Positions 1 to 9,298 are shown, counted from the first letter of the stretch. The stretch is DNA of 64,000 nt from Bacteroidia bacterium (GCA_030427585.1 JAUIBW010000017.1:1-64000), one strand, 5' to 3'. The notes: a model not told the origin generated them from the letters alone. Numbers and translations: made by a program.

Positions 1-377
1 AAAAAGCAGGTCAATATATACTCTTTTTTATGCCAAAAATTTACCAAAACAGAATGATTTTTGGGGAGTTTTTAGCCCGAAAGAAACCTCTATATATCTG
101 GTGTAATTAACTTAATTGCTATATATTTTAGCAATATCTGTCACTATATTTCTACTTGATATGTAATCTGTTTTTTTACTTTAATCAATAAAAAAACTAA
201 CTATTTACTACAAAATATAGTCAGACTACATTTTATGTTGTAGTGTATTAGCTTCGCACCAGATGTATATAAAAGTAAAAATTGAAGAGTTACACTTTTA
301 GAATAGGGTATTAAAAATATAGCGGCTTAGACCTCACAGGTCTTAGAGTACCTATAAGGTTTGAAAAAATAAATTAA
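1..377. other. non-coding start of window
   Basis: AT-rich stretch with no convincing gene. A 26-codon frame at 31-111 shows no family likeness and is treated as chance. The only recognisable content is a degenerate copy of an interspersed palindromic repeat near the right end, just past the stop of the minus-strand barrel gene. Confidence 0.5.
328..362. repeat. degenerate REP-like palindrome, copy 1
   Basis: The left 21 bases match the left arm plus loop of the intact palindrome at 14429-14463 at 20 of 21 positions (TAGACCTCACAG core). The right arm has decayed, mostly by transitions and one inserted base. It sits just downstream of a minus-strand stop codon, the usual place for such elements. 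Confidence 0.6.
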
Positions 378-1637
378 TCAAAAATATTGCCCAATCCCAA
401 ATACAAATCCTTTGGTAGCCTCGTCTGTAATCCCATGCCCGTAATCAATTCTAAAAATGGCATTAAAAATTCGTTTATGCATAAGACGTAAACCTATACC
501 TGGGTATATTCTAAAATTTTGAGAATCTCCAAAATCTCCAAAATCACCTCCGGGATTACGCCAGCTTCCTCCGTCTACAAAGACATTGCTTTGCAATACA
601 AACCAATCTTTCTCATACAATGTGTGCCTATATTCGGTATTAAGGACAATTACTCCCGTTCCTCGATCAATAGTATTACCAACGCCTCTAATATTAAGAT
701 TATTATCTACTGCAAACGGCGCAAATGGAGAATCATCATTGCTTGCTAACCCTAATCGTAACCTGGATGCCCAATTTCCTTTTTTACCTATTCTCTTGTA
801 ATATAAAAGATCATTCCACCCGATAAGGAAATCTGGTAAGACATTTTCGGTACTAATTACATATTGCAAATTTAATGTGCTTTTAAATCCCGATACATAT
901 TGGTAATCATAATCCAGATTATCATATTCGTATATTAGTTTATATAGTAGTTTATTTACATCAAAATCTTGTGGTATTCCTACTTCGGTTGCACCACGTT
1001 TATATGTATAATCTTCATTAAAGTAATTCACTCCCAACTCAATACGATTCTGAAAATTAAATTGACACAGCCCCAATACTTCATAAGAGGTATTATTATA
1101 TTTATAATCAGCAGTTCCATTTTCCAGAAATACGGGTTCTTCGGTAGTAAGATTACTGTAATTAAAGGCTATTCCTAATTTCTTACTAAATAAAAATGGA
1201 GCTCTTAGATTTGCTCCATAAGAACTATAAATATCATTTTGATACAATCCTCCCAGAACTATATTTTGGCCCAATAAATTAAACTCATACAAGCCTACTC
1301 TAAAGGCAAACTCATCATTATTGGTCGTATAGAGATTGGCAGAAGGAATAATCGTGAAATTCTCTTCTATTCCATAAATAACCTCATAGCCTTCTTCTTT
1401 TTCATAAACTTCATAATAAGCATGTGCTATAGAAGGTAATCTTTTTAATCTTCTAATATCCTTCTCGATCTGTATAGAATCCAAAACCTTGCCTTGCTCA
1501 ATAGTAGTGAGCCTGGTTATAGCAGAGGTTTTGGTCTTCTTATTTCCTTGTATACGAATTTCAGAAACCATTTTGTTTTGCCCAAAAGCATAACTAGTTG
1601 TAAAAATGATGAGAAAAACAATTCGGGAAAAATTCAT
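378..1637 (-). CDS. Omp85/BamA-type outer-membrane barrel with one POTRA domain
   Basis: 419-residue outer-membrane protein. A signal peptide (residues 1-19) is followed by a single POTRA-like domain (about 21-95) with the typical sequence 'IRIQGNKKTK', then a beta-barrel of about 320 residues. An Omp85-like 'RGVG' tetrad lies around residue 317 and the chain ends in Phe, as barrels recognised by BAM do. It is much shorter than BamA (five POTRAs), so it is a small paralogue that may insert or export a specific substrate. Its ATG overlaps the stop of the upstream glycosidase-like gene by 4 bp, so the two are probably translationally coupled. The substrate is unknown. Confidence 0.8.
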   Translation of the reverse strand: MNFSRIVFLIIFTTSYAFGQNKMVSEIRIQGNKKTKTSAITRLTTIEQGKVLDSIQIEKDIRRLKRLPSIAHAYYEVYEKEEGYEVIYGIEENFTIIPSANLYTTNNDEFAFRVGLYEFNLLGQNIVLGGLYQNDIYSSYGANLRAPFLFSKKLGIAFNYSNLTTEEPVFLENGTADYKYNNTSYEVLGLCQFNFQNRIELGVNYFNEDYTYKRGATEVGIPQDFDVNKLLYKLIYEYDNLDYDYQYVSGFKSTLNLQYVISTENVLPDFLIGWNDLLYYKRIGKKGNWASRLRLGLASNDDSPFAPFAVDNNLNIRGVGNTIDRGTGVIVLNTEYRHTLYEKDWFVLQSNVFVDGGSWRNPGGDFGDFGDSQNFRIYPGIGLRLMHKRIFNAIFRIDYGHGITDEATKGFVFGIGQYF

Positions 1638-2635
1638 TTGTGTATTGAGTAAAACTCTTTTATTAGTTGTTCTGAAGGTTTGTTTTGTATTGTAAACCGA
1701 TTATTACGCTCTCCTCCTACTTTATCATGATTATGATACCATTTCCAAAGAAATCCTCCTGCAAACCAAGGTTCGTTCCAGAATTCCTGATATAAAGCCA
1801 TCAATGCGTTATTTTGTCCTTCGAGATTAACTTTACCATCAAAACGGCTAGAATCCCAGGGTTCTTTTCCTGTAAAATGAACACTTCGATAACCGTATTC
1901 TGTAAATAAAACAGGTTTCTTCATTTTGGTTTGTATTGTGATCATATCATTTTTATGGTGTTGCCATCCTTTCTTAAGCTCTTCTACCGTGGGGGTTTTA
2001 CTATGAGAAACCGGAAAATACGCATCTATACCTATATAATCCAATTGATTCCAAAAGGGTGCTTTATCAAACTGGTCCCAATTTTCTGCATAAGTTAACT
2101 CTCCTTTATAAACTGATCGTATTTTAGTAATCAATTGATTCCAAAACTCGGGTCTTGACTGAACAAACGTATGCAACTCTGTACCGATACAAAGTATAGG
2201 CACCTGCATTTCTTCTGCCAATACTGCATAGAGTAATATAAAATCCTCGTATGATTTTTCTAGTGTTTTCCAGTCTTTTTCAGATTTCATACTGATATTT
2301 CCTGTAAACTCTCCTCTCCACACCCAAATTTGAGGTTTTAGCATCACCTTAATTCCTCTATCATGCAATAGCTCAATCGTTTTTTTGGCTCCATCTCTTC
2401 GCTCTCCCCACCATTGCCTTTCGATATTAAAAACTACTGTCGGGGTTTCAAGATTTTTTATAAATCCAAAAGGCATCACTGCAGCCCAATTGGCATTAAC
2501 TTCTACAACAGGATCAATTTCTGCCGCAGTAATCTCCTCTGGAGCGCCTACAAAACTAATTCCATTAATCTTAGGTCCTTGTCCAGCACACGTACAAAAA
2601 ATAAAGGCTAACAACAGTAGAAAAATATTTTTCAT
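1634..2635 (-). CDS. glycoside hydrolase, GH113-like TIM barrel
   Basis: 333 residues with an N-terminal export signal rich in Cys (residues 1-18; a lipobox is possible but ambiguous). The rest resembles the GH113 (beta-mannanase-like) TIM barrel: a candidate acid/base Glu in 'CIGTELH' (E153) and a candidate nucleophile in 'FTEYGY' (E246), plus the aromatic-rich 'KPQIWVW' and 'GGFLWKWY' segments of glycan-binding clefts. It lies in a minus-strand run after an outer-membrane barrel gene (43 bp away) and overlaps the following Omp85 gene. The family call comes from motifs; the substrate cannot be read from sequence. Confidence 0.72.
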   Translation of the reverse strand: MKNIFLLLLAFIFCTCAGQGPKINGISFVGAPEEITAAEIDPVVEVNANWAAVMPFGFIKNLETPTVVFNIERQWWGERRDGAKKTIELLHDRGIKVMLKPQIWVWRGEFTGNISMKSEKDWKTLEKSYEDFILLYAVLAEEMQVPILCIGTELHTFVQSRPEFWNQLITKIRSVYKGELTYAENWDQFDKAPFWNQLDYIGIDAYFPVSHSKTPTVEELKKGWQHHKNDMITIQTKMKKPVLFTEYGYRSVHFTGKEPWDSSRFDGKVNLEGQNNALMALYQEFWNEPWFAGGFLWKWYHNHDKVGGERNNRFTIQNKPSEQLIKEFYSIHK

Positions 2636-2678
2636 ATTCTTTTTTTACTGCTGAAAATACGATTTTTACACTAGTATT

Positions 2679-3593
2679 CTAGAATAACGCTCGTAAACCT
2701 AAACTAAATGTTTGCCCTAATCCCTGAAAATTATTTCCTCTAACGATCTTACCAAAAGATGCTTCCAGGTTAAGAACTTTAGTAAGCTGATATTTACCCC
2801 CAAATCCTAACTGTGTATAATCCTGATCAAAATTATTTCCTAAATCAAACAAAAAAGCCTGTTGGGCATTTACAAAAACTGTAGATTTTGAACTTGGGAA
2901 ATAACTTAGAAAAGCACTTAAGGGTACAAACAAACTATTATTTGCGAATCGCTCTGATACATTTTCACTAGCTGGATCAGCATCTACCGACTTTTCTCCA
3001 AAATTATATCCAAAATCTGCTTCTGTAAAAATCTGCCATTTATTACCCCCAAAAGTTTTATCATAGAAAAACTTGGTCTCCCAGAAAAAACTTCTTTTAT
3101 CTAAATACGGTGCATTTGGAACATCTTCAAACACAGGGATAAAAAACGAACTGGTAAAAGAAAAGTTTGCTATATTTTTAAAAGGTTGTATTCGTATTGA
3201 TGGTGCAATTGTAGTAAGTCCACTTCTTGCATCTGTAGTATTATCTTTAAAACTCAATGCTTCCAGCGCTCCTGCTCCTCCATACGTATTTGCTCTCACC
3301 TGAAAGATAAGTCCAACATTTACTCTCGAATTTTTACTAATCCCTGTAAATATTTCGGTAGTATTTGTAAAAAAAGTTTGCCTGTCTATAGTTACCGATT
3401 TAGATCCCGAGTCGGTTTGTTCTGTTTGTGTGTATATACTATTAAAAAATTTAATATCCCATTGTCCTTTCTTTAAAAGTTTTGAAGGTGTAAATTCCTG
3501 GATATTTGACTTTCCTGAATCCTCATCCTGTGCAAACCCTATGGTCATCACAAAAATGCTTAGTGCCGTTATTAGTATTCTTTTGGTTTTCAT
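2679..3593 (-). CDS. outer-membrane beta-barrel protein, function unknown
   Basis: 304 residues. The start at the ATG at 3593 gives a clean signal peptide ending in 'GFAQ'; an upstream in-frame TTG would put a charged, non-signal segment in front. The mature chain alternates polar and hydrophobic residues through repeated aromatic-rich strands and ends in 'LRALF', as expected of an outer-membrane barrel. It resembles the general transporter-like barrels of Bacteroidota more than any named porin. It is the first gene of the likely barrel, GH113-like, Omp85 operon. Confidence 0.65.
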   Translation of the reverse strand: MKTKRILITALSIFVMTIGFAQDEDSGKSNIQEFTPSKLLKKGQWDIKFFNSIYTQTEQTDSGSKSVTIDRQTFFTNTTEIFTGISKNSRVNVGLIFQVRANTYGGAGALEALSFKDNTTDARSGLTTIAPSIRIQPFKNIANFSFTSSFFIPVFEDVPNAPYLDKRSFFWETKFFYDKTFGGNKWQIFTEADFGYNFGEKSVDADPASENVSERFANNSLFVPLSAFLSYFPSSKSTVFVNAQQAFLFDLGNNFDQDYTQLGFGGKYQLTKVLNLEASFGKIVRGNNFQGLGQTFSLGLRALF

Positions 3594-3698
3594 TATTGCT
3601 TTTTTTGCATAAGTATCTTCTTTCAAAGTAGTTTTGATATAAAAAACTTTGATAAAAATTCTTATTTGTTGTTAAAGATTATGTTGAAATAATTGTTA

Positions 3699-4409
3699 TT
3701 ATTTGGTTTGATTTAAGCTCCAGTCATAGGAGTAATATGATACTTTGGCTTTTGCCGGAATTTTCTCTTTTCGGAATTTATTTACAAAATCCACCTCTGA
3801 CCCATCCTGAGTAAAATCTACCTTATACCATTCAAAAATTTGTGATAATTGTACTTTATTTCCCTTCACTTTAATAAAATTGGGGTTATTTAAAGCTTTT
3901 ACCGTTTGTCGTTGCAATTGATCTTCTAATGTTGACGGTTTATATGCAGAAGGTATAATCGGGGGACAACCCAGACCTGCACAAACTAACACAAAGTGAA
4001 ATCGAGCTTCCTTAGGGAAATTTTTGCGAAGAATCTTATTTTCAAGATCATTAAGTGTTGTTTTTTTGCCTCCTAATACATAGGTGGTTTTATCAAAAAA
4101 ACCTTTAATATCCAGTGGTGATTTTGTTGGGTATTTATCTACTATCCCTTTTATTACTGCCAAGTTATACGCATTAATATAAAAGGCCTGGTAGGTTTTA
4201 ACGTCATTTTTAGTAACGTTTACATTCGCTGCTATTTTTAATAGCTCTTCTAACGAAGATGGGGCTTTTTTTATGTTTTTATAATTCACTCTTCCGTTAG
4301 ATACATAGGTTTTAAAAAAGCTATCTGCTTTAGTAAAAAATACTGTACTACTTTGCGAAAACCCAAATTGAATTGAGAGAAGAACTAATAGAATTGTTAT
4401 TTTTTTCAT
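3699..4409 (-). CDS. DUF547 family secreted protein
   Basis: 236 residues with a signal peptide (1-18, ending 'GFSQ'). The body matches the DUF547 family: 'YINAYNLAVIKGI' in the first half and 'RFHFVLVCAGLGCPPI' in the second, the latter holding the family's conserved Cys pair. DUF547 proteins are predicted periplasmic and their chemistry is not established. It lies about 105 bp upstream of the envelope operon on the same strand and may or may not be co-transcribed. Confidence 0.85.
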   Translation of the reverse strand: MKKITILLVLLSIQFGFSQSSTVFFTKADSFFKTYVSNGRVNYKNIKKAPSSLEELLKIAANVNVTKNDVKTYQAFYINAYNLAVIKGIVDKYPTKSPLDIKGFFDKTTYVLGGKKTTLNDLENKILRKNFPKEARFHFVLVCAGLGCPPIIPSAYKPSTLEDQLQRQTVKALNNPNFIKVKGNKVQLSQIFEWYKVDFTQDGSEVDFVNKFRKEKIPAKAKVSYYSYDWSLNQTK

Positions 4410-4660
4410 CCTTTACCTTATTAATCAGTTCTATCAAAAAACTGAATTTATCGTATTTTAAATTGTTAAAATTTACCTTGGTAATGGGCATTCAGTCGAA
4501 TGGAAAATCATCAACTTACAAACAATTTTAGATTTTATTTTTCTACACAACTTCCTAATTATAGGTATGAATGTGTCCTGATTCTTTTATAATCAAGAAA
4601 TCAGGACATACATCATCGCTCCCCTGTCTAAATTCGCCGTTCAACAAAAAAACCAAAATC

Positions 4661-5938
4661 ATGATCGTATTAACACAAAAAAAATGGATATGCAGTTGTA
4701 TTGCATTAGTCACTCTTACCTTATCACTACAAGCCCAGGAAGTTATTATTCCTGATGCCCGATTTAAAAGAGCATTATTAGAAGATCATAATATTGATAC
4801 CAATAACAACGGCAAAATAGAAGTTAGCGAAGCTCAGGCATATACACAGCATATATTTGTTTCTGGCAGTCAGGTATCTAATCTTATTGGCATTGAAGCT
4901 TTTAAAAACATTAATAGCTTATCAATTAGCAAAACTAGCATCAGAGAAGTCGATCTTAGCAAAAACACAAAATTATTGGCATTATTTTTCTATAAAAACT
5001 ATAAAGTAACCCGTTTAGATCTTAGCAAGAATACTAAATTAGAAACAATAACATGTAACCGAAACAACCTAGAATCACTAACAATACTCAGCCGTGATTT
5101 GATCGAATTAAATTGTAGTAACAATAAGTTAAGCAAACTGTTTTTACCAAACAGCAGGAAAGTACAAGAATTGAATTGTAATAATAATAGGATAACCGAA
5201 CTAAAACTAAGCAGACACAAAGCATTAAAATACCTGCTTTGCGGTAGCAATAAACTAAAACAGTTAGATCTAAATAACAATACTAAATTAGAGAAATTAT
5301 TTTGCTCTTCTAACAAACTAACAAGTCTAAATGTAAGTAAGAATACCAAACTAAATTATTTATCTTGTCGTTACAATAGCATAAAAAGCTTAAACGTAAG
5401 CAAGAATACTAAATTGAATAAATTATTTTGTTCAACTAATAAACTAAAGAGCTTAGATGTAAGTAAAAATACTTCTTTGGAGATTTTACTCTGCTCTAAC
5501 AATGACCTAACTAGTCTGATAGCATCCAATAATCGTAAATTAGATTATATGAATGCCCGACATAATTCTATTGATTGTATCGTAGGACATCCGGCAAATG
5601 GAGCTACATGGTTAAAAGATCCTGAAACAGAATTTTGCCCAGAAAAATCCAGAGCTATTTCCAGAACAGCAAAAAAAGAAAGTCTTCATCAAAAAGAGAT
5701 CACAACTTATCCTAACCCAGTTCAAAATATACTGTACATACAAACTGGTCAGGTAGAAAAATCACCTGTAACTATAGCGCTAATAGCATTAAATAATGGA
5801 AGAAACAGTATTATAAAACGTATCCCAAATAGTAAAGGCATAGTCTCTATTGATATGAGTACCTACACAACAGGATTGTATACCATAAAAATAATAACCA
5901 GAGATCGGATGATCACCCGTAAAATAGTAAAGCAATAA
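4661..5938 (+). CDS. secreted leucine-rich-repeat protein with type IX secretion tail
   Basis: 425 residues. The ATG at 4661 is chosen because it opens a good signal peptide ending 'LSLQAQ'; an earlier in-frame ATG at 4571 adds 30 unlikely residues. After the signal comes a Bacteroidota LRR cap ('IPDARFKRALL') and an EF-hand-like loop 'DTNNNGKIEVSEA'. About nine to ten 21-residue repeats of the form L..L.C..N.L..LDVSKNTKL follow. The last 75 residues are a type A T9SS sorting domain ('TYPNPVQNILYI' to 'GLYTIKI'), so the protein should reach the cell surface or medium. A strong terminator follows. Partner unknown. Confidence 0.88.
   Translation: MIVLTQKKWICSCIALVTLTLSLQAQEVIIPDARFKRALLEDHNIDTNNNGKIEVSEAQAYTQHIFVSGSQVSNLIGIEAFKNINSLSISKTSIREVDLSKNTKLLALFFYKNYKVTRLDLSKNTKLETITCNRNNLESLTILSRDLIELNCSNNKLSKLFLPNSRKVQELNCNNNRITELKLSRHKALKYLLCGSNKLKQLDLNNNTKLEKLFCSSNKLTSLNVSKNTKLNYLSCRYNSIKSLNVSKNTKLNKLFCSTNKLKSLDVSKNTSLEILLCSNNDLTSLIASNNRKLDYMNARHNSIDCIVGHPANGATWLKDPETEFCPEKSRAISRTAKKESLHQKEITTYPNPVQNILYIQTGQVEKSPVTIALIALNNGRNSIIKRIPNSKGIVSIDMSTYTTGLYTIKIITRDRMITRKIVKQ
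4960..5550 (+). repeat. tandem 63-bp LRR-coding repeats
   Basis: Direct repeats with a 63-bp period (21 codons) encode the LRR array. Neighbouring units share near-identical stretches such as 'AGTAAGAATACCAAACTAAA', so the block could expand or shrink by recombination. Confidence 0.75.
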
Positions 5939-5960
5939 AAAAGGGTAAACAAAAAAGTAA

Positions 5961-5994
5961 AACTGCCTGAGAAGCTTTTCTCAGGCAGTTTTTT
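5961..5994 (+). terminator. intrinsic terminator after the LRR gene
   Basis: Perfect 12-bp stem (AACTGCCTGAGA / TCTCAGGCAGTT), 6-nt loop, then a T run. It lies 22 bp past the stop codon. Confidence 0.9.
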
Positions 5995-6140
5995 ATTTCA
6001 CCAAAAACATACCCCTCCCGTTCGATATAAAGTGGTAACCCTTACAAAACCGTTAGTTTTTAGATTCATTCTAAATTAATCCGGCTATTTAAGTTCTTAT
6101 ATTTATATACGACTTACTGACCGAAGTGTTCACTTCTTAA

Positions 6141-6302
6141 TGAAGTGATTTAAACTTTTTCGATTCTGGCGAAAAATAGTTGTTTTTTGATCAATTGAAG
6201 TGTTTTTTGCACTTCATAGCAGCGCTACGGAGTAATAAAAAGACGAAAATTGAGTGAAAAAGAGCATTTTTATAGCGAATTGAAAAAGTATAAATCACTT
6301 CA
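6141..6302. repeat. 162-bp inverted-repeat element (candidate MITE or structured leader)
   Basis: The terminal arms at 6141-6166 and 6277-6302 are inverted copies matching at 24 of 26 positions. Inside is a perfect 7-bp hairpin (TGAAGTG / CACTTCA, 6196-6216), and just outside, at 6123-6136, a GAAGTG-TT-CACTTC palindrome. GAAGTG or its complement occurs six times in about 180 bp. No transposase is present. The right end is 31 bp from the start codon of the flavoprotein gene, so it could also act as an mRNA leader or operator array. The rest of 5995-6332 shows no gene. Confidence 0.6.
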
Positions 6303-6332
6303 ATAACTATTGACAACCTACAATTATCGTTT

Positions 6333-7640
6333 ATGGAACACATTGTAATTATCGGAAATGGAATTTCAGGAGTTACTGCTGCCCGGCATATACGTAAAAT
6401 GTCTGACAAAAAAATCACTGTCATTTCTGCCGAAAACGAGTATTTCTTTTCGCGTACTGCCCTTATGTATATTTATATGGGACATATGAAATTTGAACAT
6501 ACGCAACCTTATGAAAACTGGTTTTGGAAAAAAAACAGGATTGAGCTCAAAAATGGTTTTGTTTCCAAAGTTAATCACCAGGCTAATGAGCTTGTATTTG
6601 CGAGCGGGGAAACTATGAGCTATGACAAACTGATCATTGCAGTAGGTTCTAAACCTAATAAATTTGGTTGGCCAGGTCAGGATCTCGATGGGGTTATGGG
6701 TATGTATCATAAACAAGACCTTGAAAATCTAGAAAAACATGCTCCCAATAATCAAGTGTGCAAACGTGCCGTAATTGTCGGAGGAGGATTAATCGGTATC
6801 GAATTAGCAGAAATGCTTCGTTCTCGTAATATCCCAGTTACATTTTTGGTCCGTGAAAATAGTTTTTGGGATGGTGTCTTACCTGCCGGTGAAAGTGGAA
6901 TGATCAATAGACATATCCAAAATCATCATATTGATCTTAGATTGGGTGTAAACTTAAAAGAAATAATCGCTGATGATAACGGCAAAGTTAAAGCTGTAGT
7001 TGTACAAGAAACAGGAGAAGTTATTGATTGCAATGTTGTTGGATTAACCCCAGGTGTGTCTCCTAATGTAGATTTCTTAAAAGATTCTGGTATCGAACTG
7101 GGTCGAGGCGTAAAAGTGAATAGATTTCTCGAAACCAACATCTCTAATATTTATGCTATTGGTGATTGTGCAGAACAACACGAAGCCATAGGAAATCGCC
7201 GTCCTATTGAAGCCGTTTGGTATACCGGTCGTATGATGGGAGAAACACTAGCGCAAACGATCTGTGGAAACAGGACCGAATACAAACCTGGGCATTGGTT
7301 TAATAGTGCAAAATTTCTTGATATCGAATATCAAACCTATGGTTGGGTATTTGCCAAACCCAAAGAATATGAGCAACAATTTCATTGGATACACGAGGAT
7401 GATACCAAATGCATTACGGTATCCTATCATAAAGAAACCTCAGAATTTTTAGGAATCAATACATTCGGAATCAGAATGCGACACGAAGTTTTTGATCGCT
7501 GGCTTACAGAAAAAAGAGAGGTAAATTATGTGATGCAGCATCTTGCAAAAGCCAATTTTGATCCAGAATTCTATTCGGCCCATGAGTCTGATATCCTTTC
7601 GGCTTATAAAAAATCACAGTTTCAAACCAAAACCGTTTAA
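6333..7640 (+). CDS. FAD/NAD(P)-dependent oxidoreductase
   Basis: 435-residue soluble flavoprotein of the pyridine-nucleotide disulfide oxidoreductase fold. An FAD-binding 'GNGISG' loop stands at residues 6-11, a second Rossmann motif 'VGGGLIGIE' near 150 binds NAD(P)H, and the FAD-closing motif 'AIGDCAEQ' lies near 275. There is no redox-active CxxxxC pair, so it resembles ferredoxin- or rubredoxin-reductase-like members rather than disulfide reductases. It is 56 bp upstream of a membrane iron-sulfur protein, which suggests it passes electrons from NAD(P)H to that protein. Confidence 0.8.
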   Translation: MEHIVIIGNGISGVTAARHIRKMSDKKITVISAENEYFFSRTALMYIYMGHMKFEHTQPYENWFWKKNRIELKNGFVSKVNHQANELVFASGETMSYDKLIIAVGSKPNKFGWPGQDLDGVMGMYHKQDLENLEKHAPNNQVCKRAVIVGGGLIGIELAEMLRSRNIPVTFLVRENSFWDGVLPAGESGMINRHIQNHHIDLRLGVNLKEIIADDNGKVKAVVVQETGEVIDCNVVGLTPGVSPNVDFLKDSGIELGRGVKVNRFLETNISNIYAIGDCAEQHEAIGNRRPIEAVWYTGRMMGETLAQTICGNRTEYKPGHWFNSAKFLDIEYQTYGWVFAKPKEYEQQFHWIHEDDTKCITVSYHKETSEFLGINTFGIRMRHEVFDRWLTEKREVNYVMQHLAKANFDPEFYSAHESDILSAYKKSQFQTKTV

Positions 7641-7649
7641 AAAACATAA

Positions 7650-7681
7650 ATCTTAAAGGTTTTCAAAATCTTCAAGGTTTG
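7650..7681. repeat. short AAGGTTTT hairpin, REP-like
   Basis: Imperfect hairpin (AAGGTTTT / AAAATCTT with one G:U pair) followed by a repeated AAGGTTT. It resembles the short 'aaggtttt' palindromes scattered in flavobacterial intergenic DNA. It fills the gap between the flavoprotein and iron-sulfur genes. Confidence 0.35.
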
Positions 7682-7696
7682 ATAAAAAAATATACA

Positions 7697-9298
7697 ATGA
7701 GTAACAAATTAGATCATAGCATGTCTCTTGCAAACCCTAATACCAAAGGGGTTTCAGTACAGCAAAAAATAGCTTTAGCCATAGGCCTAGTTGGGCTCTT
7801 TATTTTGACTCTTGCCATTTTTAACACTAATTTCCCAAATCAGGGAATGTTCTTAATCCTTTCTTTAGTGCTAATTACAGCAGGTACGGTATTATTTGCT
7901 AACGATTTATACTTAAAAAAGTTAGAAGGAATCAAAAATGATAGAGTCTGGTTTAAATCTATCTCTTCTCGGGGGATTTTAGGGTGGCTCACCGGGGTAG
8001 GATTAACTGCTTTTTATATCGTATTATATTTTAAAGCAGAACTACTGGGATTAGGTACGAATGGTGAAGCCAATACCGGATTAGTAGCTTTATTTGATCC
8101 TTTAAGTAGAATTTTAAGTGGTAATCCTGCCAGCCAATGGTTTGTGTATGGAACTCTTTATACCGTAGCCATCATTGCTTTTGGGTATAAGTTCATTCTA
8201 AAGTACAGACACAATCGCTACCAGCAAATAAGAACCATTTCTGTAATGTTTTTTCAACTTGGATTTGCCTTTTTGATTCCAGAGTTTATGGCACGATTAA
8301 ATACCAGTCCAGAGTATAACCTTCCTTATTACGATCTAAAAAGTATATGGCCACTTAATTATTATTTATTTGATGGATGGTCTATTGATGGTCTCTTATC
8401 ATCACAAAACCTTGGGCTGGGAATGTTAATTTTTGGAGTGGCGTCTATCTTTATAATAACTCCTATTTTAACCTACAAATTCGGAAAAAGATGGTATTGT
8501 TCATGGGTTTGTGGCTGTGGCGGATTAGCTGAGACCGCTGGGGATTCTTTTAGACAATTATCCAGTAAAAAAATGAGCGCCTGGAGAATAGAACGCTGGT
8601 TAATACATACCGTTTTGGTTTTTTCTGTAGTGATGACTATTGCTATGATATATACATATTTGGGAAGCGACCCAAATAAATATTGGTTAACCCGAGGTAC
8701 TTTTCTTGCGGGGGCGGCTACTTTTCTGACTCTTGTTTTTGCGGTAGTGATGATTTTTAAAAGAAAAGAGCTGGGTAAAGATGCCAAATATGGTGCAATC
8801 GGGTATTTTGCCATTATAGTTTCATTTCTGGTAATGCACTATACCGGTACTACAAACGAAGTATTTTTTATTACATCAGGGAGTCTTAGATCGGCCTATG
8901 GTTTATACATTGGTTCTATATTTTCTGGTGTTATCGGTACTGGTTTCTATCCAATTTTGGGTAACCGTGCCTGGTGTAGATTTGGTTGTCCTATGGCAGC
9001 AATCCTTGGCTTTCAACAACGTTTATTTTCTAGATTTAGAATTACCACCAATGGTGGGCAATGTATCTCTTGTGGTAATTGTTCTACTTATTGCGAAATG
9101 GGAATCGATGTACGTTCCTATGCTCAAAAAGGTGAAAACATAGTACGATCCAGTTGTGTTGGCTGTGGGGTTTGCTCTGCAGTTTGCCCCAGAGGAGTGT
9201 TAAAACTTGAGAATGACAAACTAGACAGGCGTATCAATCCTAATGAGATCTTATTAGGTAACGATGTAGATCTAATGGATTTTGTAAATAAAAAATAA
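7697..9298 (+). CDS. membrane-bound multi-[4Fe-4S] electron-transfer protein (NapH/NosR-like)
   Basis: 533 residues; the ATG at 7697 is preferred over an upstream TTG. About eight to ten hydrophobic segments span residues 25-445. Two cytoplasmic Cys-rich loops of the Fer4_5 type appear: 'WYCSWVCGCGG' near 267 and 'WCRFGCP' near 425. Two classic ferredoxin motifs follow: CxxCxxCxxxC at about 456 and another at about 487. Such proteins move electrons between a soluble donor and quinone or a periplasmic acceptor. The preceding flavoprotein is the obvious partner. The terminal acceptor is not identifiable here. Confidence 0.8.
   Translation: MSNKLDHSMSLANPNTKGVSVQQKIALAIGLVGLFILTLAIFNTNFPNQGMFLILSLVLITAGTVLFANDLYLKKLEGIKNDRVWFKSISSRGILGWLTGVGLTAFYIVLYFKAELLGLGTNGEANTGLVALFDPLSRILSGNPASQWFVYGTLYTVAIIAFGYKFILKYRHNRYQQIRTISVMFFQLGFAFLIPEFMARLNTSPEYNLPYYDLKSIWPLNYYLFDGWSIDGLLSSQNLGLGMLIFGVASIFIITPILTYKFGKRWYCSWVCGCGGLAETAGDSFRQLSSKKMSAWRIERWLIHTVLVFSVVMTIAMIYTYLGSDPNKYWLTRGTFLAGAATFLTLVFAVVMIFKRKELGKDAKYGAIGYFAIIVSFLVMHYTGTTNEVFFITSGSLRSAYGLYIGSIFSGVIGTGFYPILGNRAWCRFGCPMAAILGFQQRLFSRFRITTNGGQCISCGNCSTYCEMGIDVRSYAQKGENIVRSSCVGCGVCSAVCPRGVLKLENDKLDRRINPNEILLGNDVDLMDFVNKK

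Noticed and set aside
31..111. 26-codon frame at the left end
   Set aside because: Short, no leader pattern or family likeness; not supported as a gene.
2679..3626. Longer start (TTG at 3626) for the outer-membrane barrel
   Set aside because: It puts a charged segment before a clean signal peptide; the ATG at 3593 is better.
4960..5550. CRISPR-like array
   Set aside because: The 63-bp periodicity is coding LRR repeats without unique spacers.
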